DNA of 64,000 bases, from NCBI RefSeq assembly GCF_900100755.1, contig NZ_FNCI01000001.1, forward strand, positions 186,001 to 250,000, in the 5' to 3' direction. The position numbers and the translations under genes were made by a program. This document shows, piece by piece, positions 39,409 to 48,341 of the stretch (the stretch's first letter is position 1; each line of letters begins with the position of its first letter). Source of the stretch: Onishia taeanensis (GTDB lineage Bacteria; Pseudomonadota; Gammaproteobacteria; Pseudomonadales; Halomonadaceae). Under the pieces are notes generated by a model. That model was not told the origin of the DNA. It saw nothing but the letters and a program-made list of their open reading frames with translations, and did not search any database.

Positions 39409-39414
39409 ATTATA
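39409..39414 (-). promoter_or_regulatory. -10 element of the tRNA-Arg gene
   Basis: TATAAT on the minus strand, 15 bp before the tRNA 5' end. The -35 (TTATCT/TTTATC) is poor. Confidence 0.5.
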
Positions 39415-39452
39415 AGCGTCTGATGGCACGAGATAAACCCGTATCTTGAGGC

Positions 39453-41561
39453 TCATAGCTTGCGCAGCGGGTAGCGGGGCGAGGCCGTTTCACTCAAGTA
39501 GCTTTGATGTAACTCGTCGAGCGGCATCGGCTTGCCAATCAGGTAGCCTTGGGCCATGTCGCAGCCTAATTCTCGAATGCTGCTCAGTTGAGCTTCGGTT
39601 TCGATGCCCTCAGCCAGTACTTCGCGCTGCATGGCGTGACCCATGGCTACAATCCCGCTAATGAACAGGCGTTGCTCGGGGCGCGTATCCAGGTGTTTCA
39701 CTGCGCTGCGATCGATCTTGATGGTGTGCAGAGGCAACTGGCTGGCGTAGGTGGTCGAGGAAATGCCGGAGCCGAAGTCGTCCAGGGCAATGTGTGCCCT
39801 TTGATTGCGTGCTTCGTTCAGCAGGCTGCACGCCAGGTCCAGGTCATGGAAATGGGTGGATTCGAGTACTTCGGCAATCAGGAATGGCGCGCTGAGGTCA
39901 TAGCGTTGGCGAGTGGCCGCCAAGGCTTCAATGAAGGCTCCTGTTTCAATCTGATCCTGACTCAGGTTGACCCCGATCAAGGCATGACATCCTCGGCGAC
40001 GCAACATGCTGGCCATTTGGCCCGCTTGGTCGATCAGCCAGCGTCCGAAAGGCAAGCTCATCGATGAATGGATGATAGTGTCGATAAAGTGCTCGGGGCC
40101 GAGAATGCCTTTTTCGGGGTGTCGCCAACGGGCCAAGGCCTCGAAGCTGATGATCTCATTCGTCGCTAGAGAGAGAACGGGCTGGAAAAAAAGCTCGATT
40201 TCGCCTCGCTCGAAGGCGGCTTTGATCCGCATATGCGCATCTTCGGCTATTGCTTCGGTGAGCTGTGTGTCGGCGATAGCAATGCGGTTCTTGCCCTGCT
40301 GCTTCGCGTCATACATGGCGGCATCGGCGGCGTCTAACAGCGCCGAGCTTGTCGTTTCGCTACTGGTCGTAAAGGCGATGCCCACCGATGCGGAGATCGT
40401 TACCTGTTCGCCGCTCTCGAGAACATGGGGTTGGACAATATCGTCGAGCACCTTTTTAGCGACCTTGCGCGCCTTTTCGGCCGTGCCGAGCCCGCTCAGC
40501 GCAATGACGAATTCGTCACCGCCGAAGCGGGCCGTCAGGTCATTGGCGCGCATGAGGTGCTTGAGCCGACGGCTGATCTCCACCAGCAGTTCGTCACCGC
40601 TGGCATGGCCAAAGGTGTCGTTGATTGGCTTGAAGTCATCGAGGTCAAGAAACAAAACGGCAATGCCGGTTTGGGTGAACTCCAGGCTCGCGAGTTGGCG
40701 CTCCAGCAAGATATTGAAATGGCCGCGATTGAACAGGCCCGTCAGGGTGTCGTAGCTTGCCATGCGCTCCAAGCGTGCCTGGTTCAAACGACGCTGGGTA
40801 ATATCGCGGAACACGCCTATGTAGTTGATGATCTCGCCATCGTCATTGTGAATAGCCGAGATAGTGGTGTTCTCGATCAGTTGGCTGCCATCCTTGCGCG
40901 TATTCCAGATGTCTCCGGTCCAGAAGCCTCGCTCTTCGACGGCGGCAAACATGCTTTGATAGAAGCCCGAGTCGTGCTTGCCCGACGACAGCAAGTTGGG
41001 GCGCTTGCCCAATACCTCTGCCTGGGTATAACCGGTCAGGCGAGTGAAGGCAGGGTTGGTATCGATGATGCGCTTGTCGGCATCAGTGACCAGAATGCCG
41101 TCGTGAGTGTTATGAAAGACCGCCTGCGTCAGCTCCATTTGCTTCCAGGCCAGTTCGCGATGACTGACATCGCGCTGAACTCCCACCACGTAGCGACGAC
41201 CCGACTCGGTGTGTATCGTCGAAAGGCTAAGCTCGTTCCAGAACTCCGTTTTGTCTTTGCGCCTGTTTTTCAACGTCAGCGTGATCGGAGTGCCTCGTTC
41301 AATGGCGATGCTTAGCTGTTTGATCGCTTCCGGATCGGTATCAGTGGCTTGCAGAAACCGGCAGGAGTGGCCAATTACTTCGTCGCGATGAAATCCGGTC
41401 AGGCATTCGAAAGCGTCGTTGACGTAAATCAAGGGGTTATCCTGCACGTCGCCGTCGGCTACTGAAATGGCCAGGCTAGGCAGTTCCAGCAGCTTGGTCA
41501 GTTGGTCGGGCAGGGTGGCAAGCTGAGTCAATGGTGGTGTTCCCGGCGTAGGAAAGCACAT
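39453..41561 (-). CDS. LOV-PAS-GGDEF-EAL protein, candidate blue-light-regulated c-di-GMP enzyme
   Basis: The 702 residues have no membrane segment. The first PAS is a full LOV domain (about 30-140): NDAFECLTGF, the flavin-reactive Cys67 in GHSCRFLQ, NRRKDKTEFWNELSLS and GVQRDV. A second PAS follows (about 145-265), then GGDEF with an intact GGDEF loop (347-351) and I-site RAND, then EAL with Glu474-Ala-Leu, VNLS, DDFGSG, IKIDRS and AEGIET. Both catalytic halves look competent, so it may make or degrade c-di-GMP depending on light. AAGGGA precedes the ATG at 41561. FMN binding is inferred from the motif. Confidence 0.92.
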   Translation of the reverse strand: MCFPTPGTPPLTQLATLPDQLTKLLELPSLAISVADGDVQDNPLIYVNDAFECLTGFHRDEVIGHSCRFLQATDTDPEAIKQLSIAIERGTPITLTLKNRRKDKTEFWNELSLSTIHTESGRRYVVGVQRDVSHRELAWKQMELTQAVFHNTHDGILVTDADKRIIDTNPAFTRLTGYTQAEVLGKRPNLLSSGKHDSGFYQSMFAAVEERGFWTGDIWNTRKDGSQLIENTTISAIHNDDGEIINYIGVFRDITQRRLNQARLERMASYDTLTGLFNRGHFNILLERQLASLEFTQTGIAVLFLDLDDFKPINDTFGHASGDELLVEISRRLKHLMRANDLTARFGGDEFVIALSGLGTAEKARKVAKKVLDDIVQPHVLESGEQVTISASVGIAFTTSSETTSSALLDAADAAMYDAKQQGKNRIAIADTQLTEAIAEDAHMRIKAAFERGEIELFFQPVLSLATNEIISFEALARWRHPEKGILGPEHFIDTIIHSSMSLPFGRWLIDQAGQMASMLRRRGCHALIGVNLSQDQIETGAFIEALAATRQRYDLSAPFLIAEVLESTHFHDLDLACSLLNEARNQRAHIALDDFGSGISSTTYASQLPLHTIKIDRSAVKHLDTRPEQRLFISGIVAMGHAMQREVLAEGIETEAQLSSIRELGCDMAQGYLIGKPMPLDELHQSYLSETASPRYPLRKL

Positions 41562-41762
41562 CGATCCCTTGCCCTTAGTGCAAGCGATTGATGATTATTG
41601 ATTGTTAGCTAATTAAAAAATATGAGGTTTTGGTTATAATTAATCAGTGCCCGAATCATATCGCATCCCGTAGATGTCGACCATGTATGTCATCCAGTGC
41701 GATGAGTCAGTGGGCGTTTCCAGATAGAATGAGCGTCTGATTTCTTCTTGTTCGGAGCCCTG
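41562..41762. promoter_or_regulatory. A/T-rich divergent promoter region between the LOV gene and cmoM
   Basis: About 60 bp (41590-41650) is strongly A/T-rich, in contrast to its surroundings. A plus-strand TATAAT lies at 41635-41640 without a clear -35. No gene is seen. Confidence 0.4.
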
Positions 41763-42650
41763 ATGGTCGCCAACTCTTCCTCTCATCCCCCGGCGGCGTA
41801 TCTGTCCGAGCATGGTGATCGCTACTTTGACGGTTTGGCCGATAAGTTCGCTGCAGGGCTATACGGCAGCGTACGGGGCGATATTCGCCTCGCCGTGCTT
41901 GACCATTGGCTACCACGCCATCTCGAGCTCGCTCGCCAACCGGTGCTGGATGTAGGCGGGGGGCTTGGGCAGATGGCGCGCTGGTTCGCTCAGCGCAACC
42001 ATCCGGTAACGCTGCTCGAGCCGTCCAGAGAAATGCTGGCACACGCTCGGCAAGCATTGGCAGACACCCAAGTCGAACTGATCCAGGCCCCGCTGCAGGC
42101 CCTCTCCGAGCGGGCGCCAGGCCCCTGGGGCTTGATCGCCTGTCATGCGGTGCTCGAGTGGCTGTCCGATCCCCATGACGCCTTCATGCGCTTGGCGAGG
42201 GCGCTTGCTCCCGGTGGCCAGCTATCGTTGATGGTCTTCAATCGTGATGCCCTGCGACTCTCCAACGTGGTCAAGGGCAATCTCGACAAGGCGTTGGCGG
42301 ATCGCCTCGCCGGTACCGGCCAGCGGCAGCGCCTTACACCGATTTCACCACTGACGAATGAGCAGATAGAGGCCTGGGCGAGCGAAGCGGGGCTCGACAT
42401 CCAGGCTCGTGCCGGCGTACGTGTCTTTCATGATTACCTCAAGACGCGCGAGTTAGCGCCCGAGGCCTTGGACAAACTGGTAGAGCTCGAGCGTCGCTAC
42501 TGCGACGCAGAGCCCCACTGGCGACTGGGCCGCTACCTGCTTTACACCCTGACTCGGCCGATCGCTGACGTCGACACCATTTCAACTTCCTCTTCATCAC
42601 ACTCTTCATCACCTTCTTCATTACCCTCTTTATCACCCCAGGGAGCCTGA
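41763..42650 (+). CDS. cmoM: tRNA 5-carboxymethoxyuridine methyltransferase
   Basis: SAM-dependent enzyme that methylates cmo5U34 to mcmo5U34 in certain tRNAs (formerly SmtA). The 295 residues include SAM motif VLDVGGGLGQMARWFA, the cmoM-type HAVLEWLSDP and VRVFHDYL, and LERRYCDAEPHWRLGRYL. E. coli CmoM has 261. The extra length is a C-terminal tail made of Ser, His and Pro, encoded by a 12-bp tandem repeat (42590-42637) just before the stop. Start: ATG 41763 after GGAG. rsmC starts four bases after the stop, so an rRNA and a tRNA methylase are co-transcribed. Confidence 0.9.
   Translation: MVANSSSHPPAAYLSEHGDRYFDGLADKFAAGLYGSVRGDIRLAVLDHWLPRHLELARQPVLDVGGGLGQMARWFAQRNHPVTLLEPSREMLAHARQALADTQVELIQAPLQALSERAPGPWGLIACHAVLEWLSDPHDAFMRLARALAPGGQLSLMVFNRDALRLSNVVKGNLDKALADRLAGTGQRQRLTPISPLTNEQIEAWASEAGLDIQARAGVRVFHDYLKTRELAPEALDKLVELERRYCDAEPHWRLGRYLLYTLTRPIADVDTISTSSSSHSSSPSSLPSLSPQGA
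42590..42637 (+). repeat. 12-bp tandem repeat, 4 copies, at the cmoM 3' end
   Basis: CTCTTCATCACA, CTCTTCATCACC, TTCTTCATTACC, CTCTTTATCACC. In frame it encodes a Ser/Pro-rich tail after the methyltransferase fold is complete. Confidence 0.85.
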
Positions 42651-42653
42651 CAG

Positions 42654-43688
42654 ATGCCTGCCGAGACTGCTGTTTGCCAGCTGCTGGAACGCCAACGCAT
42701 GGATTATCGTGACTGGCTGTGGGTGGCGCCCCCCAGGGATGCTTGGCTGGAAGGCGGGGAAGGGCGTCTGCTGTCGGCCGACCATGGCGTCGTGGAAGCC
42801 TGGCGGCAAGGCGGCAAGATGGCGTCACCGCCCTTCGCGGAGACCCTGGATGCGCCGCCTGGCGCCGTGCTGTTCTGGCCCAAGAGCCATGCGCTGGGGG
42901 AATGGTGGCTACTCAGGCTCTGTGACGCCCTGCCGGCTGGCACGCCTTTGCAGGTCGTGGGCGAGAACAACGGCGGTATCAAGCGCGTTCTGAAGGTGCT
43001 GGCGTCTCTGGGGCTTGGCTGTCGCAAGCGCGATAGTGCTCGGCGCTGCACCGTGTTTGAAACGCGAGTCGAGCCGGTCGGTATCGACCCGGACCTGGCG
43101 TGGACGCGTTTCGAGGCCGAGGGGCTGACGCTTGCCAGCCACCCCGGCGTGTTTGGTCATGGCAAGCTCGATGATGGCACTCGGCTGCTGCTCGAGACCC
43201 TGCCGGAGGTGTTGCCGGCTATTGGCGTCGACGCCAATAGCCAGAGCATGGCAGAAACAGCAGGCTCGGTGCTCGACGTGGGCTGTGGCGACGGCATCCT
43301 GTCTGCCTGGCTGGCACGTCGCGGCGCGACAGTCACCGCGGTGGATGTCAACGCCTTTGCCGTGGAAGCAACCCGCCGCACGCTTGCTGCCAATCACCTG
43401 AGCGGTGAAGCGCTCGAGAGCGATGTTTACTCCCGGCTCGAAGGTCGGTGCTTCGATACCATCGTCAGCAATCCACCCTTTCATCAGGAGCGGGCCATTG
43501 ACTATGGCCCGGCGGCGCGGTTGATCCGCGAGGCGCCGGCGCATCTGGCCGCCGGTGGGCGACTGGTGTTGGTTGCCAATGCTTTTTTGCCTTATCCGGA
43601 CCTGCTCGAGGCCGCTTTCGGCAACTTCCAGATTCTCGCCGGTGACCGGCGGTTTCGGGTTTATCTGGCGAAAAAAGCCAGCGGGTAG
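42654..43688 (+). CDS. rsmC: 16S rRNA m2G1207 methyltransferase
   Basis: Methylates G1207 of 16S rRNA in the 30S subunit. The 344 residues (E. coli 343) contain a non-catalytic N-terminal methylase-like half and a C-terminal SAM fold with VLDVGCGDGILSAWLA and the amino-methylase motif SNPPFH. GGGAG lies within the end of cmoM, giving tight coupling. It is not followed by a related gene in the same operon apart from the SIMPL protein 41 bp on. Confidence 0.93.
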   Translation: MPAETAVCQLLERQRMDYRDWLWVAPPRDAWLEGGEGRLLSADHGVVEAWRQGGKMASPPFAETLDAPPGAVLFWPKSHALGEWWLLRLCDALPAGTPLQVVGENNGGIKRVLKVLASLGLGCRKRDSARRCTVFETRVEPVGIDPDLAWTRFEAEGLTLASHPGVFGHGKLDDGTRLLLETLPEVLPAIGVDANSQSMAETAGSVLDVGCGDGILSAWLARRGATVTAVDVNAFAVEATRRTLAANHLSGEALESDVYSRLEGRCFDTIVSNPPFHQERAIDYGPAARLIREAPAHLAAGGRLVLVANAFLPYPDLLEAAFGNFQILAGDRRFRVYLAKKASG

Positions 43689-43729
43689 CATGCTTAGGCG
43701 ATCCGTTTATCGTGCAAGGAGTGCTCGTC

Positions 43730-44443
43730 ATGACCATGGGTCGGATCATTGGGGCCTTGATTCTAGGCTGCCTGTTGATGCTGGGGCTGGTGTGGGGTGG
43801 CAGTTATATTCGCGCCGCCGCTCAGGTGTGGAAACAGGCCGATCGCGTCGTGACGGTCAAGGGGCTGGCCGAGCGGCAGGTACCCGCCGATCTCGCCCTG
43901 TGGCCGCTGCACTTCAGCGTAACGGGCGATCAACTGGGGCCCTTGCAGGCGGAAATGGCGGCCTCTGAGCGGCGCATCCGTGACTTCCTGGTCGCCGAAG
44001 GGTTTGACGCCGGCAACATCAGTGTCACGCCGCCCAATGTGCGCGACCTGCAGGCCGAGAGCTACGGTCAGCCGCCTCCCGAGGAGCGCTATCGCGGTGA
44101 GGCCACCGTGCTGCTGCGCACGCCCAAGGTGGCAAGGGTCAAGGCTGCCATGCCCAAGACCGGCACCCTGGTGGGCAACGGGGTGTTGTTGTCACCCAAC
44201 TACGAGTATCGCATCGAGTTCTTGTTTACCGGGCTTGAGGCCATCAAGCCCGAGATGATCGCCGCTGCTACCCAGGATGCACGGCGTGCCGCCGAGCAGT
44301 TCGCCAACGATGCTGGCAGCGCCGTGGGGCACATTCGAAGTGCAAGCCAGGGGTATTTCTCCATCAACGACCTGGACAGCTATACCCCGGATATCAAGCG
44401 GATCCGGGTGGTCACGACGATCGATTACGCCTTGGACGACTGA
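43730..44443 (+). CDS. SIMPL-domain protein
   Basis: The 237-residue product has one N-terminal hydrophobic segment (about 5-26), acting as signal or membrane anchor, followed by a SIMPL domain (former DUF541; VVTVKGLAERQVPADLALWP, C-terminal IKRIRVVTTIDYAL). Homologues are periplasmic or membrane-bound oligomers implicated in oxidative-stress tolerance, mechanism unresolved. Start ATG 43730 follows AAGGAG at eight bases; an in-frame upstream GTG (43712) is less likely. Confidence 0.85.
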   Translation: MTMGRIIGALILGCLLMLGLVWGGSYIRAAAQVWKQADRVVTVKGLAERQVPADLALWPLHFSVTGDQLGPLQAEMAASERRIRDFLVAEGFDAGNISVTPPNVRDLQAESYGQPPPEERYRGEATVLLRTPKVARVKAAMPKTGTLVGNGVLLSPNYEYRIEFLFTGLEAIKPEMIAAATQDARRAAEQFANDAGSAVGHIRSASQGYFSINDLDSYTPDIKRIRVVTTIDYALDD

Positions 44444-44519
44444 GGCACCCGATCAAGTCGTTAATACGACCTGCAAAGCAAGGCTGAGCGCTTCAAGGAG
44501 CGCCCCATTTCAGTGGTAG

Positions 44520-44543
44520 AGGGCGCCGTTTCGCAGGCGCCCT
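44520..44543. terminator. Hairpin between the SIMPL gene and greB
   Basis: AGGGCGCC / GGCGCCCT 8-bp stem with an 8-nt loop between convergent genes, reaching into the greB stop. There is no T-run on either strand. Confidence 0.45.
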
Positions 44544-45069
44544 AGCTTGGCTTGGGCGTGCGGTACTGGATCGCGGTGATGACATAGGTGGTCTGGCCAG
44601 CGGGGGCGGCTACCGTTGCTTCATCGTCCAGCGACTTGCCGATCAGCGCCTTGGCCAGCGGGGCGTCGACGCTGATCCAGCGCAGGTCGCTGCGGGTTTC
44701 GTCGTGGCCGACGATGCGAATCTCGAGCTCCTCTCCCTGCTCATCTTCCAGGGTCACGAAGGCCCCGAAATAGACCTTGTTGGTATCGGCCGGCAGGCGA
44801 TCGACCACCTGCAGCTCATCCAGCCGTTTGGTGAGGTAGCGGATACGCGCAATGACGCGGTTCAATTCCTTCTTGTTGTAGGTGTAGTCGGCGTTCTCGC
44901 TGCGATCGCCGAGCGCTGCCGCTTCGCCGACCTTGGCCGAAAGTTCAGGGCGCTTGACTCGCGAGAGATGATCGAGGATGCCCTTCAGGCGGGCATGACC
45001 CTCGGCGGTGATCAGTTGGCTCTTGGGTTCCTGCCGCGGATCCTTGGCAGGGTCCCGCCAGCGCGTCAT
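44542..45069 (-). CDS. greB: Transcript cleavage factor GreB
   Basis: Rescues backtracked RNA polymerase by stimulating cleavage of the transcript 3' end. The 175 residues have the N-terminal coiled-coil finger (ITAEGHARLKGILDHL through ENADYTYNKKELNRVIARIR) with tip acidic residues in GDRSENADY, and the FKBP-like C-terminal domain. TYNKKELNRVIARIRYLTKR is GreB-like rather than GreA-like. The start is placed at ATG 45069, preceded by AAGGG at seven bases; ATG 45084 has only a weak site. Confidence 0.93.
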   Translation of the reverse strand: MTRWRDPAKDPRQEPKSQLITAEGHARLKGILDHLSRVKRPELSAKVGEAAALGDRSENADYTYNKKELNRVIARIRYLTKRLDELQVVDRLPADTNKVYFGAFVTLEDEQGEELEIRIVGHDETRSDLRWISVDAPLAKALIGKSLDDEATVAAPAGQTTYVITAIQYRTPKPS

Positions 45070-45365
45070 ATTGCGACCCTTCATGGCATGGCTCTCTTCA
45101 GGTCTAGCTTCAGATGCCTCTTCATCTCTTTCTCCATTGCTAGCTACACGGCTCTCTATTGGAAATAGTGCTCGTGGGTAGGCTCTCGGGCACCCTAATC
45201 ATGACATGTCGATACGCCAAGCCTCGTTTAGCTTAGGCCCGGGGGCAGACAATGCCATGCAAAGAGCGCGACTACGACGCAAGTCGAGCAGGCATAAAAT
45301 CAAACGTTCGTTAGAATGCAGTGAAGACAGTATCCCCGCCATCTGCTCGTTTGAGGATGTTTGCC

Positions 45366-46088
45366 ATGCTAGCTCGATCGTCTCGCTTTGCCGCCCTGCT
45401 ACTGTGTGGCTGTCTGGTTGCACCGCAGCTTGCCCAGGCCGACGTCGTTACTCAAGACCCAATGGCGGCCAGTAGTACCAGTACGCAGGCATCCCAGCTC
45501 GATACTCAAGCGACAGCTGATACCTGGAAAGCCGACTTGAGTGCGTTGGTCGAACGCTTCGAGCGTGTCAGTACCGAATTGCCCGAGTCAGAGCAGGCCA
45601 AGGCCCTCGAGAGCCTTGCCGCCGATGCCCGAGCGCTGAGTGAGCGCTACCCCAACCAAGCCGAGCCGCTGGTATGGCAGGGGATCATCCTGGCGTCCCA
45701 GGCGCGCGCCGAGGGCGGACTTTCGGCTCTGGGGCTTGCCAAGGACGCCCGAGCGGTGCTCGAGCGCGCCGTCGCGCTGGACCCAGATGGGCTCCAGGGC
45801 TCGGCCTATGTGACGCTGGGAGCGCTCTATGATCGGGCGCCGGGCTGGCCGCTGGCCTTTGGCGATGACGCCACCGCCGAGCGCATGTTCAAGCGTGCGC
45901 TGACCATTCGTCCCCAGGGCATCGACGTGCATTTCTACTTTGCCACCTTCCTTGAGGACCAGGGGCGCATGGATGCTGCCCGCATGCATCTCGAGCAAGC
46001 CGTCAATGGCCAGGCTCGTCCGGCGCGCGCCGCCACGGATGCGGCCCTGCGCGAAAAGGCCCGCCGCCTGCTTGCCGATCTGGGATAG
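45366..46088 (+). CDS. Exported tetratricopeptide-repeat protein
   Basis: The 240 residues begin with a signal peptide (MLARSSRFAALLLCGCLVAP to AQA); LCGC could also act as a lipobox. Two to three TPR-like helical pairs follow (about 95-225: LVWQGIILASQARA, ERAVALDPDGLQGSAYVTLG, FKRALTIRPQGIDVHFYFAT). TPRs mediate protein contacts, and the partner is unknown. ATG 45366 follows AGGA at eight bases; ATG 45357 is an alternative. A 13-bp tandem repeat overlaps its stop. Confidence 0.78.
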   Translation: MLARSSRFAALLLCGCLVAPQLAQADVVTQDPMAASSTSTQASQLDTQATADTWKADLSALVERFERVSTELPESEQAKALESLAADARALSERYPNQAEPLVWQGIILASQARAEGGLSALGLAKDARAVLERAVALDPDGLQGSAYVTLGALYDRAPGWPLAFGDDATAERMFKRALTIRPQGIDVHFYFATFLEDQGRMDAARMHLEQAVNGQARPARAATDAALREKARRLLADLG

Positions 46089-46135
46089 CAAGTTGAGATG
46101 GTGAGTTGAAATAGCGAGTTGGGATAGCAAGCAGC
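46084..46135 (+). repeat. 13-bp imperfect tandem repeat, 4 copies, at the TPR gene stop
   Basis: GATAGCAAGTTGA, GATGGTGAGTTGA, AATAGCGAGTTGG, GATAGCAAGCAGC. The stop codon TAG (46086-46088) lies in the first unit. Confidence 0.8.
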
Positions 46136-46219
46136 ACCCGGGGCATGATCTAGGCAACAAGGTGTAAACGCCATTGCGGGCAAGACGCGGTGCCAGTGGC
46201 TGCGCTACTCTTGGTGCCC

Positions 46220-48256
46220 ATGATGACGACTGATGACCAACCCCCTTTGCCTGATGTACTCGCCGGCCCGCTGCTGCGTCGCTCTAGCCCTGAGCGGCTG
46301 GTGCTGTGGTTGGTGGGCAGTCGTGAGTTGCCCCTAGAACTCATCCTGATTCCATCCGACGAGAGCGAAGAGCGGCGGCTGCTGCTCAATGAATCCTGCT
46401 GCCGCTGCCTGCCGGTGGGCCGCCATGCAGTCGTGCACCTGATCGACGTGACGCTCGTGACGCCACTGCCACAGGACGTGCGCATCGACTACGACCTGGT
46501 GATTCGGGATGCGCCGGCCAACGCCCGCAGTATCACCGAGTGGGCGCCTCACCTCGGTTATGAAGATACCCGTTGTGCAGCTGCCGGCCATCGAGGTAGT
46601 CGTGATGGAGCCGGGCTGCCCGGCTTCGTGATCGCGTCCCGTATTCGTCAGCTGCTGCACGGTTCCTGTCGCAAGCCTCACCATCCTGGCGGTGACGGTC
46701 TCGTGCGTGCCGATGAGTGGCTGGGCGAGCGCTGGAATGAGGCCGACGAGCGGCCGGCCTGGCTGTTGATGACCGGCGACCAGATATATGCCGACGATGT
46801 CGCGGGGCCCATGCTCGCCGCCATTCATGCGCTGATCGCACGTCTGGGGCTGGTCGATGAGACCCTTGAAGGCGCCGAGGTGAAAAACAGTGAGGATCTC
46901 TATGCCTCGTCCAAGGGCTACTATGCCCGCGAAGCGCTGCTGCCCGACGTTTACGCTACCGAGGCTCTGCGAGAGCGCTTCTTCGGTGGGGTGCGCAAGC
47001 CGATCTTTACGACCGCGAATGCGCACAATCATCTGATCACCTTCGCCGAAATGCTGGCCATGTACCTGCTGGCCTGGTCGCCGGTGCCCTGGCGGTTGAT
47101 CACTCCGGCCGTGCCAGCCCTCGAGGCAAGTAACCGCGAGCAGTACGACCAGGAAGCGTCAGTGATCGAGTCGTTCGTGGCGGGTTTACCGTCGGTGGCA
47201 CGGTTAATGGCCAATGTGCCGACCCTGATGATCTTTGACGATCATGACGTCACCGATGACTGGAACCTCACGGCGGCCTGGGAAGAAACCGCTTACGGCC
47301 ATGACTTCTCGCGTCGCATCATCGGTAACGCGCTGCTGGCCTATTTGCTCTGCCAGGGCTGGGGAAATGACCCTGACCGGATGGCGACGCCAGTCGATGA
47401 CCTAGCCAATCTGCTGGCCAAGGCAGAGACGCCAGGCGACGGCCAGGATGCAAGCCCTGGGGTATCAACCGAGATACCGGCAAGCGCTAGCGTGGGCTGG
47501 CTGGAGGCCGCGTCTCAGGATGCGGTCATCGCGCGCTTGCTGCGCTTCGAGGGCTGGGAGGTGATCGTTCCCGGTACGCCGAAGCTTCTGATGCTCGACA
47601 CCCGCACCCGGCGCTGGCGCAGCGAGGTGCGTCGCCACCGTCCCTCGGGGCTGATGGACTGGGAAGCCCTGTGCGATCTGCAGCAGGAACTGCTTGATGA
47701 ACCCTCGGTATTGATCGTGTCGCCGGCGCCGATGTTCGGCGTCAAACTCATCGAGGCGGTACAGAAACTCTTTGCGCTGGCCGGCAAACCACTGCTGGTG
47801 GATGCCGAGAATTGGATGGCCCATCGCGGGGCGGCCAGCGTCATGCTCAACATCTTCCGCCATTCGCGCACGCCGGGTAACTACGTGATTCTTTCCGGCG
47901 ACGTGCACTACTCCTTTGCCTACGATATCGAAGTGAGGCATCGCCAGCGCGGGCCGCAGCTTTGGCAGATCACCTCGAGCGGGTTGAAGAACACCTTCCC
48001 CGATACGTTGCTCGACTGGTTCGACCGCCTGAATCGCTGGCTATATGCGCCGTACTCGCCGCTCAATCGACTCACTAAGCGTCGTGCGCTGCGGATTCGT
48101 CCTCGCGATCCAGACCGCGCCAAAGCCGGCGAGCGGCTGTGGAACGGCGCCGGCATTGGCCTGGTTCGCCTCGATGACCAAGGGCGTCCCCAAGAGGTCC
48201 GCCAGCTCGATGCCCGCGGCTTCGACGTGCGCTTTCCACCTCGCGACGAGCGCTGA
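46220..48256 (+). CDS. PhoD-like metallophosphatase/phosphodiesterase
   Basis: The 678-residue product carries calcineurin-type metal motifs of the alkaline phosphatase D group: GDQIYADD, FDDHDVTDDWN and LSGDVHYSF. It has an extra N-terminal beta domain of about 130 residues. Unlike classical PhoD there is no Tat or Sec signal peptide, so it may be cytoplasmic. The substrate, some phosphomonoester or diester, is unknown. Start ATG 46220 (or 46223) is chosen over a GTG at 46190; ribosome binding sites are weak for all. It stands between the TPR gene and nudF. Confidence 0.82.
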   Translation: MMTTDDQPPLPDVLAGPLLRRSSPERLVLWLVGSRELPLELILIPSDESEERRLLLNESCCRCLPVGRHAVVHLIDVTLVTPLPQDVRIDYDLVIRDAPANARSITEWAPHLGYEDTRCAAAGHRGSRDGAGLPGFVIASRIRQLLHGSCRKPHHPGGDGLVRADEWLGERWNEADERPAWLLMTGDQIYADDVAGPMLAAIHALIARLGLVDETLEGAEVKNSEDLYASSKGYYAREALLPDVYATEALRERFFGGVRKPIFTTANAHNHLITFAEMLAMYLLAWSPVPWRLITPAVPALEASNREQYDQEASVIESFVAGLPSVARLMANVPTLMIFDDHDVTDDWNLTAAWEETAYGHDFSRRIIGNALLAYLLCQGWGNDPDRMATPVDDLANLLAKAETPGDGQDASPGVSTEIPASASVGWLEAASQDAVIARLLRFEGWEVIVPGTPKLLMLDTRTRRWRSEVRRHRPSGLMDWEALCDLQQELLDEPSVLIVSPAPMFGVKLIEAVQKLFALAGKPLLVDAENWMAHRGAASVMLNIFRHSRTPGNYVILSGDVHYSFAYDIEVRHRQRGPQLWQITSSGLKNTFPDTLLDWFDRLNRWLYAPYSPLNRLTKRRALRIRPRDPDRAKAGERLWNGAGIGLVRLDDQGRPQEVRQLDARGFDVRFPPRDER

Positions 48257-48341
48257 ATGGCGTCGCTTAGGTCATGACCAAGGTTGGCAGGGCGTGGTCG
48301 GGTCAGGATAATGGCATCTTTGATTTCAACGTGGAGGCCTA

